A stretch of 64,000 bases of DNA from an uncultured Pelagibacteraceae bacterium (GTDB lineage: Bacteria; Pseudomonadota; Alphaproteobacteria; Pelagibacterales; Pelagibacteraceae). Numbering within the stretch: position 1 is the first letter of the stretch; each line of letters opens with the position of its first letter. The position numbers were made by a program, and so were the translations under genes. The stretch lies in assembly GCA_902539445.1 (NCBI GenBank), contig CACBIY010000005.1, positions 20,153 to 84,152 on the forward strand, written 5' to 3'. Of this stretch, positions 39,228-48,020 are shown one piece after another. The notes under the pieces are model-generated. The model did not search any database, was not told the DNA's origin, and saw only the letters and a list, made by a program, of their open reading frames with translations.

Positions 39228-40945
39228 TGCGGAAATTTAATAAAAAAAAATTACCAAGTCGACATACATCTTTAGGACCGGATAGAGCTCCTCATAGATC
39301 TTTTTATTATGCAATGGGAGAAACAGAAAAAGATGTTGCTAAACCTTTTGTTGGAGTTGTATCAACATGGAATGAGGCGGCACCCTGTAATATAGCCTTA
39401 ATGAGACAAGCCCAGTCTGTTAAAAAGGGCGTAAGAGCATCAGGTGGAACACCACGAGAGTTTTGTACAATTACCGTAACAGACGGTATTGCTATGGGGC
39501 ATGAGGGAATGAAATCCTCATTAATATCAAGAGAAGTTATTGCTGACAGTGCTGAATTAACTGTTAGAGGGCATTGTTATGATGCATTAGTAGGTATTGC
39601 AGGTTGTGATAAGTCTTTACCTGGTTTGATGATGTCGATGGTTAGATTAAACGTTCCAAGTGTATTTATATATGGTGGTTCAATACTACCAGGTAAATAC
39701 AAAGGCAAAGACGTGACTGTTGTAGATGTTTTTGAGGCAGTTGGAAAACATTCATCAGGACAAATGTCTGCAAAAGAACTTAGAAAATTAGAATTAGTTG
39801 CATGTCCAACAGCAGGAGCTTGTGGAGGACAATTTACTGCTAACACTATGGCATGCGTATCCGAAGCTATTGGTTTAGCACTACCTTATTCAGCTGGAAC
39901 ACCAGCTCCGTACGAAGAACGAGATAAGTATGCAAAAGCAAGTGGGCGAATGGTTATGGAATTGTTAGCTAAAAAAATTAAACCAAGAGATATTGTAACA
40001 AGGAAAGCTTTAGAAAATGCTGCAACAATTGTTGCTGCAACAGGTGGATCTACCAATGCAGGTTTACATTTACCAGCAATAGCAAATGAAGCAGGTATTA
40101 AATTTGATTTAATGGATGTTGCGAAAATATTTAAAAGAACTCCGTATCTTGCGGACTTGAAACCAGGTGGAAAATATGTTGCTAAAGATATGTGGTTAGC
40201 AGGTGGAGTACCAATGCTTTTGAAAACTCTTTATGAAGGTGGTTATATCCATGGAGATTGTATGACCGTTACAGGTAAGACAATGAAAGAAAATTTAAAG
40301 GGAATTAAATTTAATCCCAAACAAAAAGTAATGAGATCTTTTAAAAATCCTTTATCACCAACGGGTGGTGTAGTTGGTTTAAAGGGTAACTTAGCTCCTG
40401 AAGGAGGAATTGTTAAAATTGCAGGATTAAAGAAGTTACAATTTACTGGAAGAGCAAGATGTTTTGATAATGAAGAAAGTGCAATGAAAGCAGTTCAAAG
40501 TAGAAAATATAAAGACGGTGATGTAATTATTATCAGATATGAAGGACCAGTTGGTGGACCAGGTATGAGAGAAATGCTTTCAACAACAGGTGCAATTTAT
40601 GGTCAGGGTAAAGGAGAAAAAGTTGCTTTAATAACTGATGGAAGATTCTCTGGAGCAACTCGTGGATTTTGTGTAGGTCACGTAGGACCAGAGGCTGCAT
40701 TAGGTGGACCTATCGCTCTATTAAGGAATGGAGATATTATTGATATTGATGCTAAGAAGGGAACAATTAATGTTCGGTTAACAAGAGCACAATTAGCTTC
40801 AAGAAGACGAAAATGGAAAGCTAGAAAATCTGATTTTGGATCAGGAACTCTATGGAAATACGCACAAACTGTAGGACCTGCATATTTAGGTGCACCAACA
40901 CATCCAGGTAAGAAAAACGAAGTTAGGGATTACTCAAAAATTTGA
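39227..40945 (+). CDS. ilvD: Dihydroxy-acid dehydratase
   Basis: An iron-sulfur dehydratase in valine, isoleucine and leucine synthesis. The 572-residue protein has [17 protein letters not shown] at the start, AAPCNIALM (first cluster Cys), [12 protein letters not shown] (second cluster Cys) and [17 protein letters not shown] (third). The C-terminal half carries [13 protein letters not shown] and [30 protein letters not shown]. Composition is less AT-biased than the neighbours because the protein is Gly/Ala-rich. Its stop overlaps the manC start. Confidence 0.97.
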   Translation: MRKFNKKKLPSRHTSLGPDRAPHRSFYYAMGETEKDVAKPFVGVVSTWNEAAPCNIALMRQAQSVKKGVRASGGTPREFCTITVTDGIAMGHEGMKSSLISREVIADSAELTVRGHCYDALVGIAGCDKSLPGLMMSMVRLNVPSVFIYGGSILPGKYKGKDVTVVDVFEAVGKHSSGQMSAKELRKLELVACPTAGACGGQFTANTMACVSEAIGLALPYSAGTPAPYEERDKYAKASGRMVMELLAKKIKPRDIVTRKALENAATIVAATGGSTNAGLHLPAIANEAGIKFDLMDVAKIFKRTPYLADLKPGGKYVAKDMWLAGGVPMLLKTLYEGGYIHGDCMTVTGKTMKENLKGIKFNPKQKVMRSFKNPLSPTGGVVGLKGNLAPEGGIVKIAGLKKLQFTGRARCFDNEESAMKAVQSRKYKDGDVIIIRYEGPVGGPGMREMLSTTGAIYGQGKGEKVALITDGRFSGATRGFCVGHVGPEAALGGPIALLRNGDIIDIDAKKGTINVRLTRAQLASRRRKWKARKSDFGSGTLWKYAQTVGPAYLGAPTHPGKKNEVRDYSKI

Positions 40946-42135
40946 TGAAAATTCGCCCAGTCATTTTATGTGGTGGAGCTGGAACAAGACTTTGGCCCAA
41001 CGCTAAAAAACACCAAGCAAAACAATTTATAGATTTTGGTAATTGGACTTTGTTGGGTAAAACTTTAGAGAGAGTTAAAGCATCTATATATGATGCTCCA
41101 ATTATTAGTACTAATGCAAAATATTTAAAACAAGTAAAACAACACCTAAAGAAACACAAAATAAGAAAATTCAAGATAGTTTTAGAACCAGCTAAAAGAA
41201 ATACCGCACCAGCTATATTAAGTACGGCATTAATAAAGGATATACCTAACGAACAACCTTTAATGTTCTTGGCCGCTGATCATTTGATAGAGAAGGTTAC
41301 ATTATTTAATAAAGCTATCAAGAAAAACCAAAAGAAACTTACTCATAATAATATCATTATCTTTGGAATTAAACCTACAATGCCTTCAAGTGAGTTTGGC
41401 TATTTTTTAACAAAAAATACTAAAGTAACTAGATTTATAGAAAAACCAAAAGAGGCTAAAGCTAAACAAATAATTAGTAAAAAAGGTTATTGGAATTCTG
41501 GAATGTTTTATCTGAGAAAAGACTCGATCATTAATAATTTTAAGAAATACCAACCAAATATTTACCGAAACTGCAATAACGCTTTAATAAAAGCAAAATA
41601 TAAAAGTAACGTGTACTATTTAAACAAACAAGCATTCACTAAAGCAACAGCTAAGTCTTTTGACTATGCAATTCTAGAAAAAACTAAAGATATAAATGCT
41701 ATCAAGTTGGATATTCCTTGGTCTGATTTAGGATCTTGGAAAGAAATCTGTAAGATGTACGGAAGAAATAAGAAACATTATTATAAAAAGAAAAATGTGT
41801 TCCATAGACCTTGGGGTAGTTATGTTAATTTATTTAATGGTAAAGAATTCTTGATAAAAGAACTATATGTAAAACCTAAAGGTATATTAAGTCTTCAGAA
41901 ACATCATCATAGAGCTGAACACTGGGTAGTAACCCAAGGTAAACCTAAAATTACGTTAAATAAAAAATATTTTACCATGAAACCTGATGAAACTATTTTT
42001 ATACCATTAGGTGCAATCCATAGAATAGAAAACCCATATAAAAAACCAGTAAAAATAATTGAGGCACAAGTAGGCTCAATTTTAAAAGAAACTGATATAG
42101 TCAGATACCAAGATGTTTATGGAAGAGTAAAATAA
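40945..42135 (+). CDS. manC: Mannose-1-phosphate guanylyltransferase, possibly with isomerase domain
   Basis: Makes GDP-mannose from mannose 1-phosphate and GTP. The N-terminal nucleotidyltransferase has VILCGGAGTRLWPNAKKHQAKQF (about residues 5-27), NTAPAIL, FLAADHLI and RFIEKPKEA. The C-terminal part (about 285-390) is a cupin with HHHRAEHWVVTQGKPKITLN and PLGAIHRIENP, the type II isomerase layout of bifunctional ManC/AlgA. At 396 residues it is shorter than bifunctional enzymes (about 470). I chose ATG 40945 (overlapping the ilvD stop) over TTG 40942. It may supply GDP-sugars for surface polymers or glycolipids. Confidence 0.88.
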   Translation: MKIRPVILCGGAGTRLWPNAKKHQAKQFIDFGNWTLLGKTLERVKASIYDAPIISTNAKYLKQVKQHLKKHKIRKFKIVLEPAKRNTAPAILSTALIKDIPNEQPLMFLAADHLIEKVTLFNKAIKKNQKKLTHNNIIIFGIKPTMPSSEFGYFLTKNTKVTRFIEKPKEAKAKQIISKKGYWNSGMFYLRKDSIINNFKKYQPNIYRNCNNALIKAKYKSNVYYLNKQAFTKATAKSFDYAILEKTKDINAIKLDIPWSDLGSWKEICKMYGRNKKHYYKKKNVFHRPWGSYVNLFNGKEFLIKELYVKPKGILSLQKHHHRAEHWVVTQGKPKITLNKKYFTMKPDETIFIPLGAIHRIENPYKKPVKIIEAQVGSILKETDIVRYQDVYGRVK

Positions 42136-43020
42136 TTATTTTACAAGAAAATTCACTTTTTTATTTGATAGATTTAAATGAATTTTTTTATGTGAGCCAA
42201 AATTATCTCCATCAATTTGAACAGGCATCAAATCATTTCCATCAATTGTAATGTTTTGTGCATAAGTAGTAATAACATTTTTATTTTTACTTAAATCACC
42301 ATTAAGAATTATTAAAAATATTGAATATAATAAACTAATCCTAGTCAAATCTTTAAATATATAGGTGACTAATTTATCTTCAAAAATATTTGTTTTATTT
42401 ATTTTATGATGTCCAGCGTAATATTTGGTATTTGAAGATAATATCCAGTCTGCTTGATAAAATTGATCATCAAAAGTGACATTTAATTTTTTATTATTCA
42501 TAAACAAGAAATATTGAAAACCTTTGATACCAAATATAATTTTACCTAGAAACTTTTTAATTTTTGAATTAATTGAATGAACAATTTTTGCATCCCATCC
42601 TATACCAGCCATTAAAAAGAAATAATTCTCGTTAATTTTTACAAGATTAGAGGATTTATAATTATTAGAAACCAATATATTGACTATATCATCAACTTTT
42701 TTATTCATTGATAATTCAGCTTGAAGCAAATTAGCAGTACCAGCAGGAATATAACCTATGGCAAAATCGTCTTTAAAATTAAAATTATTTTTAATTAATT
42801 CATTAATTGCAAAAGAAACTGAACCATCACCGCCAGCTACTATTAGTCGATCATAATTTTTTTGATTAAAATTTTTGAAAATTTTCTTAGCTTGATTTAT
42901 TGTTTTAGTCTCAAAGTAGTCTACAGAAATATTCTCTTTTAACTTAGATAAAATCCTATTTATGAATTTAGATTTTCTTCCAGAGGAAGAATTCAAATTA
43001 TAAATCAAACAACATAACAT
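42136..43020 (-). CDS. Diacylglycerol kinase-family lipid kinase (YegS/DgkB-like)
   Basis: A 294-residue protein with the DAGK catalytic domain: YDRLIVAGGDGSVSFAINELIKN with the nucleotide-binding GGDGS (about residues 62-66), and AIGYIPAGTANLLQAELSMNK matching the family P-x-GTAND/NLLA motif. The C-terminal half is beta-rich with VQIDGDNFG. The family phosphorylates diacylglycerol or related lipids. The gene is transcribed away from plcP. PlcP releases diacylglycerol from phospholipid and Agt uses it, so a DAG kinase here could return diacylglycerol to phosphatidate. That role is inferred from context. It ends one base from manC, tail to tail. Confidence 0.85.
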   Translation of the reverse strand: MLCCLIYNLNSSSGRKSKFINRILSKLKENISVDYFETKTINQAKKIFKNFNQKNYDRLIVAGGDGSVSFAINELIKNNFNFKDDFAIGYIPAGTANLLQAELSMNKKVDDIVNILVSNNYKSSNLVKINENYFFLMAGIGWDAKIVHSINSKIKKFLGKIIFGIKGFQYFLFMNNKKLNVTFDDQFYQADWILSSNTKYYAGHHKINKTNIFEDKLVTYIFKDLTRISLLYSIFLIILNGDLSKNKNVITTYAQNITIDGNDLMPVQIDGDNFGSHKKIHLNLSNKKVNFLVK

Positions 43021-43038
43021 AATTAATCCTTAAAAAAT

Positions 43039-43067
43039 TTTTAACAAATTTGTAACATTTAAATGAA
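43039..43067 (+). promoter_or_regulatory. Pho-box-like repeat upstream of plcP
   Basis: Direct repeats TTTTAAC (43039-43045) and TTGTAAC (43050-43056) are separated by AAAT, with a weaker third unit AAATGAA (43061-43067). The 7+4 base, 11-base period is that of PhoB boxes. A TG-AAATAA stretch (43064-43071) could act as the -10. The repeats resemble those before pstS and before the arsC operon. The plcP start is 52 bases downstream. PhoB binding is inferred. Confidence 0.68.
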
Positions 43068-43118
43068 ATAAGAAATACATGATTCGTGTTACAGTTGTAT
43101 TAAAATATAGGTTTTTAA

Positions 43119-43931
43119 ATGCCTAATTTACTTAAATATAAAAGTATATTTATTTCTGATGTTCATTTAGGTACCAAGGGTTGTCAGGCAAAAAAACTTT
43201 TAGAGTTTTTTAAAAACTCAAGATCCGAAAATCTTTATCTTGTAGGGGACATTATAGATATCTGGGAAATGCAAAAAAGCTTTTTTTGGCCTCAAGAACA
43301 TAATGATGTAATCCAAAAAATTTTAAGAAAAGCTAGGCATGGTACTAAAGTTTTCTACATTATGGGTAATCATGACGAAATGTTAAGAAAATTTATTCCA
43401 ATGCATTTTGGTGACATCCATATGGTTAATAGAGTTATTCATGAAACAAATGCAGGAAAAAAATATGTTGTTGTTCATGGTGATGCTTGGGATGGTGTTA
43501 TGAAACATGCTAAATGGTTATCTAAACTTGGATCAATAGCCTATAATTTACTATTAAAATTAAATGTAATAATTAATTTTTTTAGAAGATTGAGAGGAAA
43601 AGAATATTGGTCTCTTGCAAAATTTTTAAAGTATAAAGTCAAAAATGCAGTTAAATATATTGGTGAATATGAAAAAACACTTTCAGATTATGCAAAAAGA
43701 AAAAAATTTGATGGAATTATTTGTGGCCACATCCATCATGCTGAGGATAGAGATTTTAATGGGGTCAATTATTTAAATTGTGGAGACTGGGTTGAGTCCT
43801 GCACTGCATTAGCCGAAAATTATGATGGTAGTTTTGAAATATTATATTGGGACAAAATAAGAGAACAATATTTAGACGATAAAGAAAAAATTGAACCAAT
43901 TAAAACTGAAGAATTAAAAAAAGCTTCATAA
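43119..43931 (+). CDS. plcP: PlcP-type metallophosphoesterase, phospholipase C of lipid remodelling
   Basis: Expected to cleave the phosphate headgroup from membrane phospholipids during phosphate starvation, leaving diacylglycerol. The 270-residue calcineurin-like phosphoesterase has metal-binding motifs FISDVHLGTKGCQA (about residues 11-24), LVGDIIDIWEM (about 41-51), MGNHDEML, VVHGDAWDG and CGHIHHAE (about 203-210), then NCGDWVESCTAL. These match alphaproteobacterial PlcP as I remember it, including the GTKGCQA and NCGDWVESC signatures. Automatic annotation often calls it LpxH, but LpxI (7183) already fills that step. It is followed by agt after three bases and preceded by a Pho-box-like repeat. 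Confidence 0.88.
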   Translation: MPNLLKYKSIFISDVHLGTKGCQAKKLLEFFKNSRSENLYLVGDIIDIWEMQKSFFWPQEHNDVIQKILRKARHGTKVFYIMGNHDEMLRKFIPMHFGDIHMVNRVIHETNAGKKYVVVHGDAWDGVMKHAKWLSKLGSIAYNLLLKLNVIINFFRRLRGKEYWSLAKFLKYKVKNAVKYIGEYEKTLSDYAKRKKFDGIICGHIHHAEDRDFNGVNYLNCGDWVESCTALAENYDGSFEILYWDKIREQYLDDKEKIEPIKTEELKKAS

Positions 43932-43934
43932 TTA

Positions 43935-44942
43935 ATGAAAATTTTAATTGCTACAGATGCATATTTTCCCCAAGTAAATGGTGTTGTAAGAACCTTACAT
44001 GAAACAGGCAATATATTAAAAGAACAAGGTCATAGAATAGAATATATTACACCTGACTTATTTTTTACTTTTCCGATGCCGAAATATAATGAAATTAGGT
44101 TGTCTATAAATGTATGGCCCAGAGTTGGTAGTTTAATAAAGAAAATCAATCCAGATGCAATTCATATCGCTACCGAAGGCCCGATAGGCACTATGGCAAG
44201 AAGATATTGTTTAAAAAATAATCTAAAGTTTACTACGAGTTTCCATACAAGATTTGATAAATATCTAAAACTTTACTTTCCTATTATACCAGCAAAATGG
44301 GCTGAAAAATTCTTAGCAAATTTTCATAATAAGGCTGAGAGAATTTTAGTAACTACAGAGTCTATGAGAAAAGAATTAATCGATATAGGTATAGATGACA
44401 ATAAAATGATTACTTGGACTAGAGGAGGAAATCATGGAGCTTTTAAGAACCCTAAAAAAATTGATTTACCTCATAAAAGACCTATTTGGATTTATGTTGG
44501 AAGAGTTGCAGTTGAAAAAAATATAAGAGCTTTCTTAGAATGTGATTTAGAAGGTACAAAGATAATTATAGGAAAAGGACCTGATTTAAAAAAATTGAAA
44601 AAAGAATTCCCTAAAGATATTTTTTTAGGAGAAAAAACAAATGGTGAATTAGCATCACATTTTGCATCCTCTGATGTTTTTGTTTTCCCAAGTAAAACAG
44701 ATACATTTGGAATTGTAGTTACAGAAGCTTTAAATTGTGGAACACCTGTTGCTGCGTATCCTGTTCCAGGTCCTAAAGATATATTTGAAGGATCCAAAAT
44801 AAATTGTTTAGATGATGATCTTAAAGTATCAGCACATAAAGCTTTGAAAGTTAATAGAAATGATTGTCTTGAATTTGCAAAAAAATTCACTTGGGAAGAA
44901 ACAGCAAAAATATTTTTTAACAATATTTCACCAAATCATTAG
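43935..44942 (+). CDS. agt: GT4 glycosyltransferase, Agt-type glycolipid synthase
   Basis: A 335-residue GT-B fold glycosyltransferase. The N-terminus reads KILIATDAYFPQVNGVVRTLHETGNIL (about residues 2-28). The donor domain holds VGRVAVEKNIRAFLE, IIGKGPDLKKLKKEFP and the E-x7-E motif region VFPSKTDTFGIVVTEALNCGTPV (about 250-272). The paired gene plcP marks it as the glycosyltransferase that turns the released diacylglycerol into mono- or diglycosyl diacylglycerol under phosphate limitation. The family is known from SAR11 and rhizobial lipid remodelling; the exact sugar donor cannot be read from the sequence. Confidence 0.87.
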   Translation: MKILIATDAYFPQVNGVVRTLHETGNILKEQGHRIEYITPDLFFTFPMPKYNEIRLSINVWPRVGSLIKKINPDAIHIATEGPIGTMARRYCLKNNLKFTTSFHTRFDKYLKLYFPIIPAKWAEKFLANFHNKAERILVTTESMRKELIDIGIDDNKMITWTRGGNHGAFKNPKKIDLPHKRPIWIYVGRVAVEKNIRAFLECDLEGTKIIIGKGPDLKKLKKEFPKDIFLGEKTNGELASHFASSDVFVFPSKTDTFGIVVTEALNCGTPVAAYPVPGPKDIFEGSKINCLDDDLKVSAHKALKVNRNDCLEFAKKFTWEETAKIFFNNISPNH

Positions 44943-44962
44943 TTAATTTTTCCTTAATTTAT

Positions 44963-44988
44963 TTGCATTAAAAAGTGTAATGATGCAA
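44963..44988 (+). promoter_or_regulatory. Weak Pho-half-site and dyad upstream of phoR
   Basis: The 65-base gap before phoR holds a GTGTAAT half-site (44975-44981) like those of the pstS box. It lies inside an inverted repeat TTGCAT (44963-44968) / ATGCAA (44983-44988). The preceding 7-mer at the 11-base period is a poor match. The site may be a degenerate Pho box or another operator. Confidence 0.3.
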
Positions 44989-45007
44989 AATTAAGCCATC
45001 TAAATTT

Positions 45008-46150
45008 ATGGAATATTTCGTCATTCTACTTATAGTTGTGATAGTTTATCTTCTCTATTTACTTAATCAAAAAAAAAATAAATCAATAAATACCGCTACA
45101 ATAGTTAATAAAAGAGAAGAAAAAACAAAAAGAGTAATTATTGATGAGCTTGAAGATCAATTTTTTGCATTAAATAAATTTAACATAATTAAATATGCCA
45201 ATCCAAGTGCATTAAAAAGATTTGGAAGTAATTTAATTGATAAAAACATATCTTCTATAATTCGAAAACCAGAATTAATAGAAAATATTGAAAAAGCTAT
45301 CGTAGAAAATAAAACAAAAAATATCGATGTTGAAATAGACCTCCCATCATATCAATTCTATAAAATTTATATTATTCCTGGCCCAACTCATTTGTTTACT
45401 GAACCAGACTCTGTTGTGTTATTTTTAAAAGATTTTACTGAAATTACAAAAGCACAAAAATTTAAAACTGATTTTGTAGCAAATGTAAGCCATGAATTAA
45501 GAACACCTTTAATGGCAATCAAAGGATCACTAGAAACAATTGAGGGCCCAGCGTCTGATGATGAAAAGGCTAAAAAAAAATTTATGAAAATTTTGTCTGA
45601 ACAATCAACAAGGATGGAAAGTTTAATTAATGATCTATTAATTCTTACACGGATTGAACTTGATGAACATATAAGACCTACTTCAATAGTAAATATTAAT
45701 GAACTCTTTGAAACTATTATTAGTAATTTTGAAATTGTTTTAAAAAAGAAAAATATAACTGTTAAAAATCAATTAACAAATACATCAATTGTTATAGGTG
45801 ATGAAAAAAGATTAAATACAGTTTTTTCTAATCTTTTGGATAATTCAATAAAATATTCTCCAGAAAATAAAAATATATATATTTCTAAAAATGAAAATAG
45901 TAACAAACTATTAGAAAAGAATATAATGATTAGTATTAAAGATGAAGGTTATGGCATTCCCCATGAACACATTTCGCGTGTTACAGAAAGATTTTACAGG
46001 GTTGACACAGAACAAAGTAAAAAAGTTGGTGGAACTGGTTTAGGATTAGCTATTGTTAAACACATAATTACCCAACACAGAGGTGATTTTGAGATTCTTT
46101 CAGAGGTTGGTAAAGGTACTGAAATTAGAATATATTTGCCTTCGAAATAA
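45008..46150 (+). CDS. phoR: Phosphate regulon sensor histidine kinase PhoR
   Basis: Senses phosphate status through Pst/PhoU and phosphorylates PhoB. The 380-residue protein has one N-terminal membrane helix (about residues 2-20), a PAS-like domain (about 45-150, including LEDQFFALNKFNIIKYANPSA in pieces), HisKA with FVANVSHELRTPLMAIKGSLETIEG (His about 165), and an ATPase domain with NLLDNSIKYSPE, DEGYGIPHEHI and GGTGLGLAIVKHI. It lies between agt and pstSCAB, with phoB at the far end of the operon. Confidence 0.93.
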   Translation: MEYFVILLIVVIVYLLYLLNQKKNKSINTATIVNKREEKTKRVIIDELEDQFFALNKFNIIKYANPSALKRFGSNLIDKNISSIIRKPELIENIEKAIVENKTKNIDVEIDLPSYQFYKIYIIPGPTHLFTEPDSVVLFLKDFTEITKAQKFKTDFVANVSHELRTPLMAIKGSLETIEGPASDDEKAKKKFMKILSEQSTRMESLINDLLILTRIELDEHIRPTSIVNINELFETIISNFEIVLKKKNITVKNQLTNTSIVIGDEKRLNTVFSNLLDNSIKYSPENKNIYISKNENSNKLLEKNIMISIKDEGYGIPHEHISRVTERFYRVDTEQSKKVGGTGLGLAIVKHIITQHRGDFEILSEVGKGTEIRIYLPSK

Positions 46151-46193
46151 AAATTTAAAAAAAACTTCATTTTATAACCCTTATTTGAGAAAA

Positions 46194-46226
46194 CTTTAAC
46201 ATTTCTTTGATTGATTCGTGTATAGA
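46194..46226 (+). promoter_or_regulatory. Pho-box-like repeat and -10 element before the unknown secreted protein
   Basis: CTTTAAC (46194-46200), ATTT, CTTTGAT (46205-46211) form 7-mers at an 11-base period. Nine bases later comes TATAGA (46221-46226) preceded by TG, an extended -10. In known Pho promoters the box takes the place of the -35 and sits about ten bases before the -10, as here. The second unit is a weaker match than at pstS. Confidence 0.52.
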
Positions 46227-46245
46227 TTTTATTTAAGTTTTTATA

Positions 46246-46854
46246 ATGATTAAAATACTCAAAAATATTTTAATATTTTTTTATTTAATCTTGTTTTTCA
46301 CAACTAGTGTATATTCAAAAGACCTGTCTACTCTTTTACGTACTCAGCAATTAACAGTTTTTGACATAGGTATTTTTAGATTAGAAGAGGACTTAAAGAG
46401 TTCTTATCCTGCTGTAAAGAAACATAAAGATGTGCCTTATGAAGATATATATATGGATGTTGTCAGTTCCTATTGGAGAAATACAGTAGATTTAATTGTT
46501 TCAATCCCAGTAAATGAAAATTTAAAAAAAGAGAATTATATGTCAGACTCATTTAGATGTAGAAATATATTTAATTCAGTAAGAGATCATTTGTTAAGAA
46601 ACGAAAATTTAAGTAATTATAGGTTTACTATGGCAACTAGTTATTTAACATCTGTTTTTTCTACTCCAAGCACATGGCCAAGATGGCGATACGATCAAAG
46701 CGTCTTAGAAGAATTAGTTAATTTAGTAAAACTTGAAGTTATTTTGAGACCTACAACTGAGCTTGCTTTTAAAGATAAAGTTAACCCCGTTTCTTGTAAA
46801 GGTGGTTTAGAAACAGAAAATGATGAGATTATAATCTCAATGAAATACAACTAA
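46246..46854 (+). CDS. Secreted protein of unknown function in the phosphate operon region
   Basis: I do not recognise this 202-residue protein. It has a signal peptide (hydrophobic about residues 5-20, cleavage near VYS|KD). The mature part is soluble, with no membrane segment, and has two Cys (FRCRN near 105, VSCKGG near 184) that could form a disulfide. An aromatic, Ser/Thr-rich stretch TSVFSTPSTWPRWRYDQS is near 145. It stands between phoR and pstS with its own Pho-box-like promoter, so a periplasmic role in phosphate stress is likely. Function is otherwise open. Confidence 0.85.
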   Translation: MIKILKNILIFFYLILFFTTSVYSKDLSTLLRTQQLTVFDIGIFRLEEDLKSSYPAVKKHKDVPYEDIYMDVVSSYWRNTVDLIVSIPVNENLKKENYMSDSFRCRNIFNSVRDHLLRNENLSNYRFTMATSYLTSVFSTPSTWPRWRYDQSVLEELVNLVKLEVILRPTTELAFKDKVNPVSCKGGLETENDEIIISMKYN

Positions 46855-46864
46855 AAAGTTATCT

Positions 46865-46893
46865 TTTTAACAAAAGTGTAACAATTCTGTAAT
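46865..46893 (+). promoter_or_regulatory. Pho box upstream of pstS
   Basis: Three 7-mers at an exact 11-base period: TTTTAAC (46865-46871), GTGTAAC (46876-46882) and CTGTAAT (46887-46893), with spacers AAAA and AATT. This is the clearest PhoB-type direct repeat in the window. The third unit continues as TGTAATATT and may double as an extended -10. The pstS start lies 70 bases downstream. Confidence 0.82.
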
Positions 46894-46963
46894 ATTAAAG
46901 ATTCAATTAATTTATACGAGTCTGTCATCTTTATATTAATTAATAACGAAAGGATTAAAGATA

Positions 46964-47995
46964 ATGAAAAAACTAACTATAGTGATCGCTTCTTTAGTTG
47001 CTTTATCAATAGCAACTGTTGCTCAAGCAAGAGATCAAATTAAGATAGTTGGTTCTTCTACAGTATTCCCTTACGCAACAGTTGTTGCTGAAAGATTTGG
47101 TGGTTCAGGATTTAAAACTCCTGTAATCGAGTCTACTGGTACTGGTGGTGGAGCTAAACTATTCTGTGCTGGTGTAGGTGAACAACATCCAGATATTACA
47201 AATGCATCAAGAGCTATGAAAGATAAAGAAAAAGCTCTATGTAAGAAAAATGGTGTTAATGATATCGTTGAGATCGTAATTGGTAACGATGGTATTACAT
47301 TAGCTTACAGCAAAGATGCAAAACCAGTAAACTTTACTAAAGAACAATTATATTTAGCACTTGCTGCTCATACAGTTGTTGATGGTAAATTAGTTCCAAA
47401 TATTTATAAAACTTGGGACCAAATTGACCCTAGCTTACCAAAACAAAAAATTTCAGTGATGATCCCACCAGGAACATCAGGAACTAGAGATGCTTGGAAT
47501 TCTTTAGTAATGAAAAAAGGTATGACTAAAGAAGCTAAAGCTCTTTATAAAGCTGGTTTTGAAGCTGGAAATAAAAAATACAAAAAACCTCAAAAACTTT
47601 ACAGAGAAGATGGTGCTGCTATTGAAGTTGGAGAAAACGATAGTTTAATCATCCAAAAGTTAACTCAAGATAAAGAAATGTTTGGTTTCTTTGGTTTCAG
47701 TTATTTCTTAGCTGCAAAAGATAAATTGCAAGCAGCAAGTATTGATGGTGGACAACCGTCATTAAAGTCTATTCAAGACTACAGTTATGCTGTTGCTAGA
47801 CCTTTATTCTTCTACGTGAAAAAAGCACACGTTGGAGTAATTCCAGGCTTACATGAGTTTGTGAAAGAATTCACAACTAAGAAAGCTATTGGAAAAGGGG
47901 GTTACTTAGCAGACATTGGCTTAGTGCCATTAGACTCTAAGTTGTATAAAACAACTAGAACTAATGCTACGAAGCTAGTTGCTATGGGTAATTAA
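46964..47995 (+). CDS. pstS: Phosphate ABC transporter, periplasmic binding protein PstS
   Basis: High-affinity phosphate capture in the periplasm. The 343-residue protein has a signal peptide (about residues 1-22, cleavage AQA|RD) and phosphate-binding segments IVGSSTVFPYATVVAE (about 28-43), ESTGTGGGAKLF and PPGTSGTRDAWN. It has the longer form typical of marine alphaproteobacteria, with PLFFYVKKAHVG near the end. A clear ribosome site, AAAGGA, precedes it. A terminator follows at 48021, so pstS transcripts probably exceed those of pstCAB. Confidence 0.95.
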   Translation: MKKLTIVIASLVALSIATVAQARDQIKIVGSSTVFPYATVVAERFGGSGFKTPVIESTGTGGGAKLFCAGVGEQHPDITNASRAMKDKEKALCKKNGVNDIVEIVIGNDGITLAYSKDAKPVNFTKEQLYLALAAHTVVDGKLVPNIYKTWDQIDPSLPKQKISVMIPPGTSGTRDAWNSLVMKKGMTKEAKALYKAGFEAGNKKYKKPQKLYREDGAAIEVGENDSLIIQKLTQDKEMFGFFGFSYFLAAKDKLQAASIDGGQPSLKSIQDYSYAVARPLFFYVKKAHVGVIPGLHEFVKEFTTKKAIGKGGYLADIGLVPLDSKLYKTTRTNATKLVAMGN

Positions 47996-48020
47996 TTATT
48001 CCTCAGTTAACAAATGATTA

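Noticed and set aside
39577..39846. Minus-strand open frame of 89 codons inside ilvD
   Set aside because: ilvD is unmistakable here, and the frame has no family match or start signal; it is a shadow of a Gly/Ala-rich gene.
44492..44923. 143-codon minus-strand frame inside agt
   Set aside because: It is antisense to the conserved donor-binding domain of agt, with no promoter or ribosome site visible.
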